Numbered from the stretch's first letter, positions 1-10,197 are shown. The stretch: DNA of 64,000 nt from Dermanyssus gallinae (GCA_003439945.1 QVRM01002236.1:17501-81500); one strand, 5' to 3'. Program-made: numbers and translations. Notes: a model not told the origin generated them from the sequence alone.

Positions 1-4
1 ATTA

Positions 5-95
5 TACAGAAATTACCTTTTTGAAAACAACGAAGAGTTGTATATATATATATATATATATACAACTTTCGTTGTTTCAAAATGTAATTTCTGTA
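5..95. repeat. Near-perfect palindrome with a (TA)n core
   Basis: The left arm begins TACAGAAATTAC at 5-16 and continues to GTTGTA at 37-42. The right arm is its reverse complement, from TACAAC at 61-66 to GTAATTTCTGTA at 84-95. The arms are about 36-38 bp and differ by a few single-base insertions or mismatches. The core is about 18-20 bp of TA. A second TA tract follows directly at 94-115. The locus lies at the window edge, so a larger element may begin outside. It could be a small MITE-like insertion or an inverted duplication nucleated on a TA tract. Confidence 0.85.
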
Positions 96-115
96 TATAT
101 ATATATATATATATA

Positions 116-960
116 GATCTCGCACCTGGCACCATGTTTTATCACCACCGTTAGAAGGATGCTGAGGCCTCCACACATCATAGCGAGCTGAAGACATTAA
201 ATGCATAACGAGCTGTCGTTTGTTTGCGACCACCTTTGGCCTCCCACCATCCACACGCTTTCGCCTCGCCGAGCACAAAAAGCATTCTACAGCAAGCAAG
301 ATGGCTGTCCTTTGATTATCTTGAAGGGTCGCTTCTTGTCTCTTCCGACTTCCGGGAACGGCCCCGGTAGGAATGCCAGGAAGGAATGCCACGAGGACAG
401 GCTCAGGAAGCAGGAGCTGTTCCTGCCTGAGGCTGTCACCTGGGTGACAACTCTATTTGGCTGAACGCATTATGTGCGACGAGCAGACGGGCCCGCATTG
501 ACGACCGGGACAGGAGCGCAACCCGCATTGACCAACCAGAAGCGGGGACATGCAACAGGATAACACTAGGAGAACACATCGAGATAGATATATCTAGCCG
601 TGTCCCTTCGCTGCCTCAATCTCGAGCCGTCCGAGCCGTGGGGAGACCGGTGTAGCCAGATTCACCGCTCAAAGCAGCATGGCGCGTGCACGGGAGAGAT
701 CTACGTGTACATAGATGCATGTATCTTGCCTAACAAGTCATAGCACAACACTCTCTGTTCTGGTGGGTTGAAGAATCGCAGATTGTAGCTGAGAAAAAGA
801 TAGACGGCGTTGCAGCCGAAAACCCACCGCGTGTTTGTTGCATCGTTGCATGCAACGCATACGTTCCAAATATCGACTAATTCGATACGAATTCAAGCCG
901 CTGCCGCTTTACAGCGTGTTCCAGTACGCAACGGCTAGCTGATTGATTATAGCTGATAAA
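116..960. other. Unique non-coding sequence
   Basis: No gene is recognised. Small symmetric motifs are present: GTCACCTGGGTGAC at 435-448 is a perfect 6-bp-arm palindrome, and GCAGGA (410-415) pairs with TCCTGC (421-426). The phrase AGGAATGCCA occurs twice about 16 bp apart near 370-390. The longest open frame (201-464) has no recognisable domain. Confidence 0.6.
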
Positions 961-995
961 CCAACCCCATCAATTGGGGGGGGGGGGGGGGTTGG
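961..995. repeat. G16 homopolymer inside a short inverted repeat
   Basis: Sixteen consecutive G occupy 976-991. The eight bases CCAACCCC at 961-968 are exactly complementary to GGGGTTGG at 988-995, so the G-run can fold back as a hairpin. The tract could also take part in quadruplex or slipped structures, and its exact length is likely to vary or be misassembled. Confidence 0.85.
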
Positions 996-1420
996 ACCGA
1001 GTGCCTTTGACACATGTGGATCTAGCTGTACCAAGCTCGACGAAGAAAAGTGGCTCCAGCCAGTACTGAGGGCAGTTACGGGGACCCCACAAATGATGGT
1101 CATCTTCTGAAAAAACTTGTCACTTGCTCGTAGAAGACCACCACACCCATTCGACTACAATGTGGCGTTCACGTGACGCTCCCTCCGAGTTATTGCTATA
1201 GTAATAAATAACAATAATGTTACATACGGTTTTAATTATAAGCACAGATATGCGACGTTGTTATGCCATTACTGTGATTGCAGCGGGGAATAACCTTTAC
1301 GCGGGGTACGGTGACGATGGACGGACGGACGGACTACGTCAGAGGCTCGGTCTATACTCGTTGTCGTCGGCTGCCTCTTGTTGTCTCGTTGGCGGGAGGA
1401 CGTTGGGGAAATTGGCGGAC

Positions 1421-1498
1421 CTTCTTCATATAGTCCTCGGCGTAAGTCCCTTCTTCGTATAGTCCTCGGCGTAAGCCCCTTCTTCATATAGCCCTCGG
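1421..1498 (+). repeat. 29-bp minisatellite, about 2.7 copies
   Basis: Units begin at 1421, 1450 and 1479 with CTTCTTC(A/G)TATAG(T/C)CC. The first two are full 29-bp units with few differences; the third is partial and runs into a second, unrelated tandem repeat. The regular period and near identity indicate local tandem duplication. Confidence 0.9.
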
Positions 1499-1573
1499 CT
1501 GCCTCCAGCCCCCTAGCTGTCAACCGCTCGCCTCGGCTGCCTCCAGCCCCCTAGCTGTCAACCGCTCGCCTCG
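1494..1573 (+). repeat. 38-bp perfect tandem duplication
   Basis: A 38-bp unit starting CTCGGCTGCCTCCAGCCCCC occurs at 1494-1531 and again, identically, at 1532-1569, with the first four bases of a third unit at 1570-1573. It abuts the 29-bp repeat through the shared word CCTCGGC, suggesting that this word was the slippage point. Identity of the copies implies a recent event or an assembly duplication. Confidence 0.92.
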
Positions 1574-3747
1574 ATGATCTACTCCTATTCTATTACTCTT
1601 ACTACGACAAAAACAACCTCTACGATTTCATTCCGCCCATGTGACTGCTCCCATGTTCCTGGCCATCGGCCGTCGACCGTCGTCAGCGTTCCCCACTTTT
1701 TTTTTACTGATCCCGACGTTCACTATGGGGCGAAGCGAAACGAGGCGAGACGTGAGTGGAGTGCGGATTCGGCCGCCGAGAGTGCACCCCACCACCGAAG
1801 GGAAGATTCTTCGTCCCTTCGTACATCCGCCCTGTCGTGTCGGCCCTTTGTGGTAGCCTTCGTGTGCTGTAGCTGTGTGCAAGGGAAAGTAGGTGCTTTT
1901 GTGTGTGTGTGTGTAAGTGAATGTACTATACTGTGTATAACTGGGTATGTGCTTGCGGGGAGTGGGCCAGGTTGCTAACCCGCTTGTGTCCGATAGACAA
2001 ATCATGATCATCATGAGTGCCGCCTGCCGCCTCTGATCTGGGGGGGCAGAACATCGAACAGACGAATCGAACGAACGATGAGGTAAAGAATCTCTCTAAG
2101 CGTGCGTATTGAATCCACCATCCGAAGGTAGGTACGTCGTTAGCTCGCTAGCTATGAGGTTGAAGTTGTAGCAGTTGCAGGACGAGGAGGGGTGATGCCA
2201 TAACGCTGTCCTCCGGTTACACAAACCGCGAGCGCTCACGCATCAACATCACGGGCGCACACACACTGTGAGACTCAGACCGAGCTTGAACCTCGGCCGG
2301 GAGCGGCCCGTATTCGCCCGTATCTCTGTGTGTGTGTCTATGTGTCCACGGCTCATCAGACAAATGAGGAACACACATCAACTCCTCCGCATCCCATCAC
2401 GCACCGCACCCCCAAACTTCGCTCACCTGTTCCCCCGTCTTGCGCCCTATCAAAACCGTATCGTGCGTGATACGATGAATCAACGGCGTCTACCAACTCG
2501 CGTATTGGCGCGGCCGCTATAATGAACAATAAGGGCGAAACAGAAAGAGAGACACATAATCGTACAGAAGACATCGATCTAGAAGAACAGGCCTATGTGT
2601 ACATTTGTAGACCCAAGTTTTACCAGTTGACACACTCGAGCAAGTTTTACCTCTCGTCGATGGCAGCTTACAGAGCAGAGAGGGCACGAAAGTTGACGGG
2701 GCATAGATACGAAGCAACTTTATACAAACGTATCATTGCGATACCAGTAGAGTTGGTTCGAGGGCTGAAGTTTGTTCATCTCACTATGGTTGACCCTCTG
2801 CAACGTTACGGCATATCGCTTTTTGAACTTCCCCACCGGGTTCAGTGTCCAGTGGGAGCTCGCGGATTCCTTTAGATGGACGGCCGACGCCAGTTGATAC
2901 AGGTAGCGCAGCCATTACAGTGTCGCAGCAAAAACGAATCGTCTGCTTTAGCAATCGACGATCTGCCTTGGGAAAGACCTTTTGCATAGCGTCGTCTCCA
3001 AGAATCGCCGAGTGGCCTTCCTAGACACAGATTGAGATCTTCGCCACCTTATCTTTCTATGTACGTACACACAGAGCGTACATATGTAAGTCATGTACGT
3101 ATTTGGTAAAACGCTGTTTTGGGAAAAACTGCCGCGTAAAAAAGCAGAGATACAGCGGATGGATACTTAACCCCGCTAGGAAGCTTATCAATATGTCAAT
3201 GCTACGGTTAGAGTATGGGAGGAAAGAAACACATATGTAGCATCAGTATTACTGGAGAAGCACAGCTTTAAAAGAATAAAGTATTAGAATCATACGGCCA
3301 GCCGGTTAACCTACGCTAATACGCTCATCCGTAAGTGAAGGAAGGCACACACAATGTGGTAGGTACCATGATAATGAACTCAATAATCTATTTTATTTGT
3401 TAATTTGCACCAATTGATTGCACCCAAGCCGCTATGCTAGCAACAGGTCACGTACTTCTCGACAAACAAATACAAACAAATATAGAGCTAGCGCACGACG
3501 TTACAGCTTTTTTTGCCTCCATACAGTGAATGCGCTTACTTATTCGTGATGAGCATCGGTAACGTGTACTGAGCACAAAGACGGAGAGGATGTCAGCCTA
3601 GTATTTGTTGTTTGAGTAATATTTGCGTTTTTTATCTGCGTCCATTCACCCCATTATATTGCTGCACGGGTACTATTGGTATTAGGTTGGAGTGCGGTCG
3701 CTTCTCGGGCTGACATCTGGCCAGTGTCTGTAGCTAATTCAGCACGC
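1574..3747. other. Unique sequence, no gene recognised
   Basis: The stretch is mixed-composition DNA with a short GT run (about 1899-1913). Several frames of 65-135 codons are open on both strands at 1574-2014, overlap each other and show no domain. One further frame at 2522-2875 is described separately. Confidence 0.5.
2522..2875 (+). other. Unsupported 117-codon open frame
   Basis: This ATG-initiated frame lies in non-repetitive DNA and has a charged N-terminus followed by mixed sequence (for example AAYRAERARKLTGHRYEATL in its middle). I recognise no family, signal peptide or membrane segment. No promoter, splice signal or neighbouring gene supports expression. A chance frame is the more likely explanation; a fragment of an unrecognised exon is the alternative. 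Confidence 0.12.
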
Positions 3748-3925
3748 ATATATATATATATATATATATATAAATATACTGAATAAGAATGAAACATGCT
3801 GATAAGCGAAAACGAATAGTGCGTGACATTAAGGCTGCGGATAATAATAAAAATGCAGTAGTAAGTATAATAATATTAACAATAATAATAATAATTAATT
3901 ATTTTTATTATTATAACTATCATAT
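3748..3925. repeat. TA tract followed by an AAT-rich patch
   Basis: A 25-bp (TA)n tract (3748-3772) is followed after about 65 bp by imperfect AAT/AAC triplets (about 3840-3895), which then switch to TTATTATTA (about 3900-3915). This gives a weakly self-complementary A+T patch. Confidence 0.85.
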
Positions 3926-4131
3926 TTATGCATTGACTCCTGTTACCCGACAGTAGCAGCAAGAGACCTCACACTCAAAGAGGGCCTCTGGAGGCCAGCC
4001 GGTTTAGTCGTCAGCGTAGAAGAAGACATTAATTGGTCCAGGACGGACATCTCGTCTCTCATCGCGCTCCCCTACCCAACACAATACGAAACGCGGGAAC
4101 GCGCGAATCTACAGACAGTTGACGCTGATGC

Positions 4132-4290
4132 TGTACAATAACAACAACAACAACAACAACAACAAATACAATCAACAGCATCGTCAACAACAACAATAAC
4201 AACAACTACTACTACTACTACAAGCAACAACAACGCTATCAACAACAACAACGCCATCAACAACCACAACAACACCAGTGCTCGAGTGCA
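4132..4290 (+). repeat. AAC/ACT trinucleotide field
   Basis: CAA repeats (about 4137-4165), ACT repeats (about 4205-4222) and further AAC triplets up to 4275 form an imperfect trinucleotide field. Frames across it translate as poly-Val, poly-Leu or poly-Cys and are artefacts of the repeat. Confidence 0.95.
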
Positions 4291-4377
4291 ACTAATATAT
4301 CGCATCGGTTGTCAGCACGGACACGACGATAGCTCGGCACGGTAAAAATTGTCGGCAAATATTCGAGCCGCATCGAA

Positions 4378-5200
4378 CAACAGGAACAACAATAACAACA
4401 ACAGCAACATCAATAAAAGTACCACATATCAATACAGAGGACAAGCAACAGTGGAAACAAATAGGAAATAGCAGCAGCAACGGGAATAACCGGGAATGAC
4501 TCCGATGATGAAGATGAGAATGCCTGCGGCCTCAGTGTAGCAGCGAGGGAACATACGCGTGTATGTTCTCTCTCTCGCTCGGCTCGGCTAGGCTCTGATT
4601 CGCGCAAGCTCGAACTCAAGGCTCAACGACGGAATCCCTTGATCACAGAACCGCCCTGTACGGGACGAGTCTACACAAAGATACTGATCTTCGAAATGTA
4701 GCAGCAGAGCGGTAAAGCAAATGAAAGACATCACTTTTAGCAGCAGTAGCAACAGCTTAGCCATAGCATTGTCGTAGGCGTGGTAGTAGTAGTAGGAAGA
4801 GTGTTAGTCGAGGTAACATGACCAGGAATAACAGCCGCAACATCAATGCGGATAATGCTAACATGACGCCCACCACCACTCCCAGTACAACCGCAACAAT
4901 ACCAACAACAACAACAAGAATAACAAACAACAACATGAACAATAATTGGTGCTCTTACTACTACTCTTATTATTAAAATTACAACTTTTACATGATTTCG
5001 ATAAAATGAACAGTAGATGCTTCAGTAGCAACAGCAACAACAGCAATACAAATTAGAACAAGAATCGCTGCGAATTTCACCGCAATGACGGCGTGAGCCG
5101 TTCCCGCCGCCGCCGGACTAGTTGGAGGAATAAGATACTCGATTAAGAAAGCAGCATAAATAATGCAACAACAATAACAACAACAACAGCAAAGATGTAA
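4378..5200 (+). repeat. Scattered AAC/AGC triplet clusters
   Basis: Short AAC, CAG and AGT clusters occur near 4381-4412, 4463-4480, 4739-4752, 4784-4796, 4893-4940, 5026-5045 and 5163-5190, separated by 50-150 bp of unique DNA. They continue the trinucleotide field that starts near 4.13 kb. No gene is seen between them. Confidence 0.8.
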
Positions 5201-5214
5201 TACAACGTAACAAA

Positions 5215-5467
5215 GTGTCTGTGGTCATAAATGTTTTCCTCAGCTTAGGTCATCCGAACCGAAGCAGATCGGTTGTTACAAACATTCTCGGTAACAACAG
5301 CAGCAGCAACAACAACAACAACAATCGTAACCATAAGGAGAGCGATAGAAACAGCAACAACAATAACAACAATCGCAACCACAATGAGAGCGATAGAAAC
5401 AGCAACAACAATAACAACAACAATCGCAACCACAAGGAGAGCGATAGAAACAGCAGCAGCAACAACG

Positions 5468-5501
<34 letters not shown>

Positions 5502-5640
5502 AGCCCAAAGCCAGAAAGGGAAGATTGCTACCGTTGCTGAGGAGGTTATCGATGTCGTGCTTTGGACGTTAGGTAAACAACGTTCGTTCATGACAAACGT
5601 AGCGGCGACAAAGCGGCGAAAGGCCACGGCTACCGGCTAG
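5215..5640 (+). other. Asn-rich open frame across a minisatellite, unsupported
   Basis: The frame is 141 codons from a GTG, with no ATG near its start. About 25 non-repetitive codons precede an Asn-rich section with three copies of a motif like NRNHKESDRNS, and about 50 non-repetitive codons follow. The minisatellite period is always a multiple of three (48 and 51 bp), so length changes keep the frame. AAC repeats lack stop codons in this frame, so a long frame is expected by chance. Asn-rich coding repeats do exist in arthropod proteins, so a real exon cannot be excluded. Confidence 0.12.
5290..5505 (+). repeat. 48-51 bp minisatellite within AAC repeat
   Basis: The word GAGAGCGATAGAAACAGC recurs at 5338, 5386 and 5437, giving periods of 48 and 51 bp. 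Between the words lie AAC/AAT triplets and CGCAACCACAA. A purer AAC run closes the array (about 5463-5502). The array grew by duplicating a block larger than the triplet. Confidence 0.93.
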
Positions 5641-5684
5641 AGCGATAGGGTAGGAGCCAAGGAAACGTATGGGTATGTTGGTCG

Positions 5685-6160
5685 AGGAACAGCAACAACA
5701 ACAGCAACAGCAGCAGCAACAGCCAAGAACAGATCCGTCATGCTATCACCGTTGCTGCTACTGCTCAACCCACTCAACACTTATCCGACTGCCCAAATCG
5801 AAATGACTACGTACACGATACAGCCACCTCGCAGTCGTATCACGACGACTGGCACATAGGAAGGATTCCTCCTGCTCAGAGGCTGGCTGAGTCATTAACC
5901 CCTCATCTGCTCAACAAAAACAACAACACCAACGACAACGAAACGCCAGCAACAATAACAACATCAGCAACAATGAAACAACAACAACAACAACGAAACA
6001 ACAGCTACAACAACAACGAAACAACAACGAAACAACAGCAGCAACAACAACAACAACGAAACAACAACAGCAACAATAACATCATCATCAACAACAACAA
6101 CAAAACAGCAGCAACAATAACATCATTATCATCAACAGTAACAACAGCAACAATAACAAG
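5685..6160 (+). repeat. AAC/CAG trinucleotide field
   Basis: CAA and CAG triplets occur at about 5690-5722. A larger field at about 5918-6155 mixes CAA, CGA, CAG and ATC triplets. The section between (5723-5917) is unique DNA without a recognised gene. Several frames translate the field as poly-Gln, poly-Asn or poly-Leu. Confidence 0.93.
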
Positions 6161-6462
6161 AGATGACCTCTCCAGTCGGCCAAATAGCACAAGTCGAAAC
6201 CGTACAGAGTTTCTTGCACCGAGAACTCTCTCCTACTCGGTGTGGGCGATTGATGCAGGTGAGGAGTGCAATAGACCTTGCTGTGTGAAATTGCTGTAAA
6301 GTCAATGCAATAAAGGCAGCAATTCATAACATCGCTAATAATATGATTATCGCATATCCGCTAAGATTACTCAGTTCGGTAGACCGGGTGACGTCGTGCC
6401 GACGCCGGGCCTGGGCCTCCCAAGAGTGCCGAAAGCAGGCTAGCCTCATCTACCTTGCCATT

Positions 6463-6675
6463 AACAGCAACAACAGGTTTGGCAATAGCAAGCAGCAACA
6501 AAAAAAAACAATCATCACGGAAACGGCAGCATTACTACTACAGCAGAAATGGAGCAACACCAGCAATGGCAGACAGCAACAACAATAACAAGGAAAACAA
6601 AAACAACAACTACAATCATGACGACTGTAGTAGTAATAATAATAACAACAACTATGACAACAACAACAACAACGA
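6463..6675 (+). repeat. AAC/AGC/AGT trinucleotide field
   Basis: Imperfect AAC, AGC and TAG triplets are interspersed with short unique words, ending in a purer AAC run near 6655-6675. Confidence 0.9.
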
Positions 6676-7142
6676 CGACCGGGCACGAGAAGGCGTCAAT
6701 AGGAAGGACGTTACCGACAGGAGCATTGAAAAACATACGCACATTGGCACGGTCTATGTCTAAGTAGACTTCACCCATGACGGCATCCGACAGCCAACAG
6801 CGAAGCCATGCGAACCGTGGCTCTTCCTCCGTGTACCGTATTCTTGGCACAAGCGGAACTGTTGTCGTCCAAATACGAATGATGACGCGGAGAATGGGAC
6901 GTTTTTGAGAATTTTCGCTGCCATTTTTCGCCTTCCCGCCCCCCTCCACACACACACGAATCGGCCCCGTTTTTTTTTGCAGGAAAAGCCAGCCACCAGG
7001 AAAAAAAAGTTGCCACATAACGACCCATTGTTTGAAGCCCGCTGCGTCGATGACGTCCAGCTTTCAAGCTTTTTGTTATGTGTGTTCCGTCTCGTGTGTC
7101 GGATGAAGAGCTTTAAAAATATATGTGTATATGCATATCTTT

Positions 7143-7145
<3 letters not shown>
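6676..7145. other. Unique sequence with A- and T-runs
   Basis: No gene is recognised. The stretch contains poly-T (about 6970-6978) and poly-A (about 7000-7008) runs. Open frames on both strands overlap each other and share no recognisable domain. Confidence 0.5.
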
Positions 7146-7186
<41 letters not shown>

Positions 7187-7197
7187 ATATATATATA
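7146..7197. repeat. (TA)n tract
   Basis: The tract is TA dinucleotides with one ATAATAAT interruption near 7181-7188. It forms the left border of the inverted-repeat element that follows. Confidence 0.97.
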
Positions 7198-7539
7198 CAG
7201 GGCGTCCAGTGAGACCAGACTTGAAAGGATCGGATAACTCGTTAGAATAAGCCTTCTTCTTATGAGCTGGGGGGAGGCCGCAAATGTCTCATTTAGCTAT
7301 TATTCCCATTAAAAGCGCATTCCTGGACGTGTTTATTGCTTGTGGACGTAATAGCGAAATTGTAATGCATTGAATGCAATTGGTAAACAATGTAGGCATC
7401 GCGGGATCTTGGAGGATATCTGCAAACTTTTCTTCATATAACTACTTTTCTTCGCTAGCTAGGTTGGACGTCTTTCAGACGAATCAAAGCAGAAGAATTT
7501 TCTCCATTGAACAACGCGTTTACACGGATTGGACACCCC

Positions 7540-7544
<5 letters not shown>
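7196..7544. mobile_element. TA-bounded element with short imperfect terminal inverted repeats
   Basis: The left end reads TACAGGGCGTCCA (7196-7208). The right end reads TGGACACCCCGTGTA (7530-7544), whose reverse complement is TACACGGGGTGTCCA. The ends match apart from a 2-base gap and one substitution. (TA)n flanks both sides, so a TA target duplication cannot be resolved. The 320-bp interior has no transposase frame. Size, ends and TA flanks suggest a non-autonomous DNA transposon (MITE-like). Chance similarity of short ends beside TA tracts is the alternative. Confidence 0.45.

Positions 7545-7610
<66 letters not shown>
7543..7610. repeat. (TA)n tract, about 68 bp
   Basis: Uninterrupted TA dinucleotides form the right border of the candidate inverted-repeat element. 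Frames through it read as alternating Tyr-Ile. Confidence 0.98.
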
Positions 7611-7613
<3 letters not shown>

Positions 7614-7920
7614 TTTCCCGAGAGCGTAGTGGCCTACGCGCAGAGAAGCCGAAATCGGCGTGCTAAACGGAAAATGTAATACTGACTATACTCGTAACGG
7701 TGCTTTTAACAAGTTGACATCAATGACGTCAAACAAGTATTTGTTCTAACTTTCTTGTATTCGGATGTGATAATTTGTGTGGCCGGACGGTGATATCCGT
7801 CATAAATCAGCTCGATGCAATTACCCAGGTGACCATGTATCCTGTCAGTGTCGTCAACATATCCTGCCTATATGTCGACTGCGCCCACAGCCTCTTACCG
7901 CTAGCCGACCTGTCTAACCC
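7611..7920. other. Unique sequence, no gene recognised
   Basis: Mixed-composition DNA lies between the TA tract and the next trinucleotide field, with no domain-bearing frame. Confidence 0.5.
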
Positions 7921-7921
7921 G

Positions 7922-8021
7922 ATCAACAGCAACAGCGACAACAATGACGACGACAACAACAACGACAATTACGAGAACAGCAATAAAAAACAACAACAAC
8001 AGCAGCAACAACAACAACGAT
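7922..8021 (+). repeat. AAC/GAC/CAG trinucleotide tract
   Basis: AAC triplets with GAC and CAG variants end in a CAA/CAG run at about 7988-8020. Confidence 0.93.
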
Positions 8022-8639
8022 AAGAAGGGCTGCGTGTCTGAACACCTGTGTTTATCAAGAGCGGTCAGCGCATCCGGAGGCGAGCGGCAACCGCGGTTGC
8101 AGACTCTACGCTAGATACAATAGTCTTTAAATCTAGTCATGTATAGCCATCTCCCCAACATTGTCTCACTGCAACACGCGTGTGTACACTACCAATCAAG
8201 TCATCTCTCTCGTGTATATATATATAGAGAGAGAGAGAAAGATATATAGGGATTCATGAACAGTCGAGAATGCGTGTGGGGTCCTTTGAGCAGCACATAA
8301 CTTCCCTTAATGACAGAGTGTGTGGGGATTCATTGGCAGGCGCGCGTCTCTTCCTAATACAATGCAAAAGTGCACAGGGTTCAATCGTGGCTTAGTCCAC
8401 TGCGCGGGTTGGCTAAGACGGTAGCGAGGAGACCACCAATGAAAAGCCAGCGGAGATTTAGAGAGAAAGAGAGAGAGAGAGAAAGCAAACAATGAGACAG
8501 GAAAGACCAAACGTCAGGGAATTGGAGAATGGTCAACCCCGTCGATCTGTGGTGTGTTAATTTGTGTGTGGACAGCGAAGTCCTAACAGAAGCACTGAGA
8601 ACAATAAACAGCCCAGCAGCCCGGTAGTTGTAGGTAGGT
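8022..8639. other. Unique sequence with small TA and GA tracts
   Basis: The stretch includes a 14-bp perfect palindrome GCAACCGCGGTTGC at 8087-8100, a compound TA-GA tract (about 8213-8247) and a GA tract (about 8460-8486). No gene is recognised. Confidence 0.6.
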
Positions 8640-8654
8640 AGGTAATCACAACAG

Positions 8655-8840
8655 TCGAGCCCGGTGACGTGGTGCATTCGTCTGCGCCTCGCGACCGGAG
8701 GAGACACTAGATAGGTGCGCGGGTTCGAGCCCCACACCGTTGCACATTGGTATTTATGGGGGTCCGTCTCTGAAGCAATGCGGAAAGCAGTCCAATGGAC
8801 GTTAAATCTTGGCTGAGAGTCAGCCCAGAAAGTATTTTTT
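8655..8840 (+). mobile_element. tRNA-derived SINE, family A, copy 1 (full length)
   Basis: A 186-bp element begins TCGAGCCCGG and ends in T-rich ATTTTTT. It carries an A-box-like TGACGTGGTGC (8665-8675) and a canonical B box GGTTCGAGCCC (8722-8732), the internal RNA polymerase III promoter arrangement of tRNA-derived SINEs. Flanking 15-bp direct repeats, AGGTAATCACAACAG (8640-8654) and AGGTAGTCACAACAG (8841-8855), differ at one base and are the target-site duplication expected from LINE-driven insertion. The body holds a small hairpin GGCTGAGAGTCAGCC (8811-8825). A second copy lies at 63777-63950. The A-to-B distance of 57 bp is longer than in most tRNAs and may point to a long-variable-arm (Ser/Leu type) ancestor. 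The element encodes no protein; it should depend on a LINE elsewhere. Confidence 0.9.
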
Positions 8841-8855
8841 AGGTAGTCACAACAG

Positions 8856-9485
8856 CGACGGTGGGAGCAGTAGCAGCAGCAGCGGTAAGCGTAACCGTAG
8901 CAGTAATAAGGTCACGTTAATAAAGACTGGGAGACAATTGTTTACACCCCGTTATAAGTTAAGTACAATTTGTATGATCAAGTAGTAAGGTTGTAGCCGT
9001 ACGAATAACGTTAGCAGAAGCCGTACCATCATCACCTCGAGGAGCGCCACGACCCTCATGCTCCAAGAGCTGGAAGATCCGATCCGAGTTCTATGACTGA
9101 CTTTGGCAGCAAACGATTCTCCACGGACGAACAGAGTCGGGTCGTCCTGCTGGCCAGTGGATAGTGTTGGTTGCGCCGTAGAGGGCGTCAAAGGCGCGCT
9201 ACAGCGAGCCACCGAGGAAATAAATGAGTCTCTAGCTAGGGACAGTCAAGGCCAAGCGGACTCGAAACATATCGATGTCGTCTTGTCACAGACTCCATCG
9301 AGTTAATATTCAGGCGTCACACTGGCTACTTTCTGGCCGCAACCAACCGAGCTTGGGAAGTAGCAAAAACCGACAACGACAAGCTACCGCGTGACGAAGC
9401 AGCTTCGTGCCAAAGACGACTCCCCGAATGTATATAGTCCGCATACAGTATAGTAGACCTCGATTCTCTATCTATCTCCCACTGG
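8856..9485. other. Unique sequence, no gene recognised
   Basis: A short AGC run (about 8868-8883) follows the SINE. Overlapping frames on both strands at 8952-9306 show no domain. Confidence 0.5.
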
Positions 9486-9645
9486 CACGCTCTTGTATTT
9501 GTTCCTTGTCCCCCCCCCTCTTTCTTGGTCTTTCTGTCTCTCTCTCTGCTTTGATATCTCTACCTAGATCTGTTTCTCCGTTGCTCTTCTATCTCGCTAA
9601 GCCTGACTATTTACTACAAGCCTTCACCTCCCCCCCCCCACATCC
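9486..9645 (+). repeat. Polypyrimidine patch with C-runs
   Basis: This C+T-rich region has C-runs near 9511-9518 and 9631-9639 and a CT dinucleotide run near 9536-9548. It contains Ser/Leu/Pro-rich frames that come from composition rather than coding. Confidence 0.8.
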
Positions 9646-10005
9646 GGCGGCGTTTCATCCTCCGGGTGTGTTGCCTTGAGGCGCTGCCTAAACACCGAGT
9701 AACGGATTCTCGTGGCGCTCTTGGCATCGGGGGTAATACTAGACGGACGGCTGTGATCAGCAAGAGAAGAACACCACACAGCAAGCACTGAATTGGTTAG
9801 GCAGGATTGCTCTATCCAGAGCGTCAATGCTGTGACGCCGCCGACGACGACGACGAAAGATGGCAGAGGCCGGCCTGAGCCGGGGGTAGTAAGGATGACC
9901 AACCAAGAACAGTGTTACAACTGTCTCGCCATTACCACCGACCGAGGCGACCAAAATGGTGGGGGCGGTAAAATGCAGCGTAGAAAGTGATGAGACAGAA
10001 AGTAC

Positions 10006-10166
10006 AAGAGAGAGAGAGAGAGAAGGATGAGAAGAAGCGAGACAGAACCGGACAGATGTGAAGAAAGACCCCCGCGCCCCACACACCCCGAAACGATGAT
10101 GCTAGGCCAACAACCACTGGCTATCTTTGCGGCATTGTCGAAAGGTCGGGTACATCGGGCAGACAT

Positions 10167-10197
<31 letters not shown>

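Noticed and set aside
6375..6440. Possible third family A SINE (CCGGGTGACGTCGTGCC)
   Set aside because: Only a short A-box-like word matches. The B box, body words and direct repeats are absent.
8381..8737. Minus-strand frame containing WGSNPRTY, repeated at 63621-63998
   Set aside because: The shared peptide comes from the reverse strand of the two family A SINEs, not from homologous proteins.
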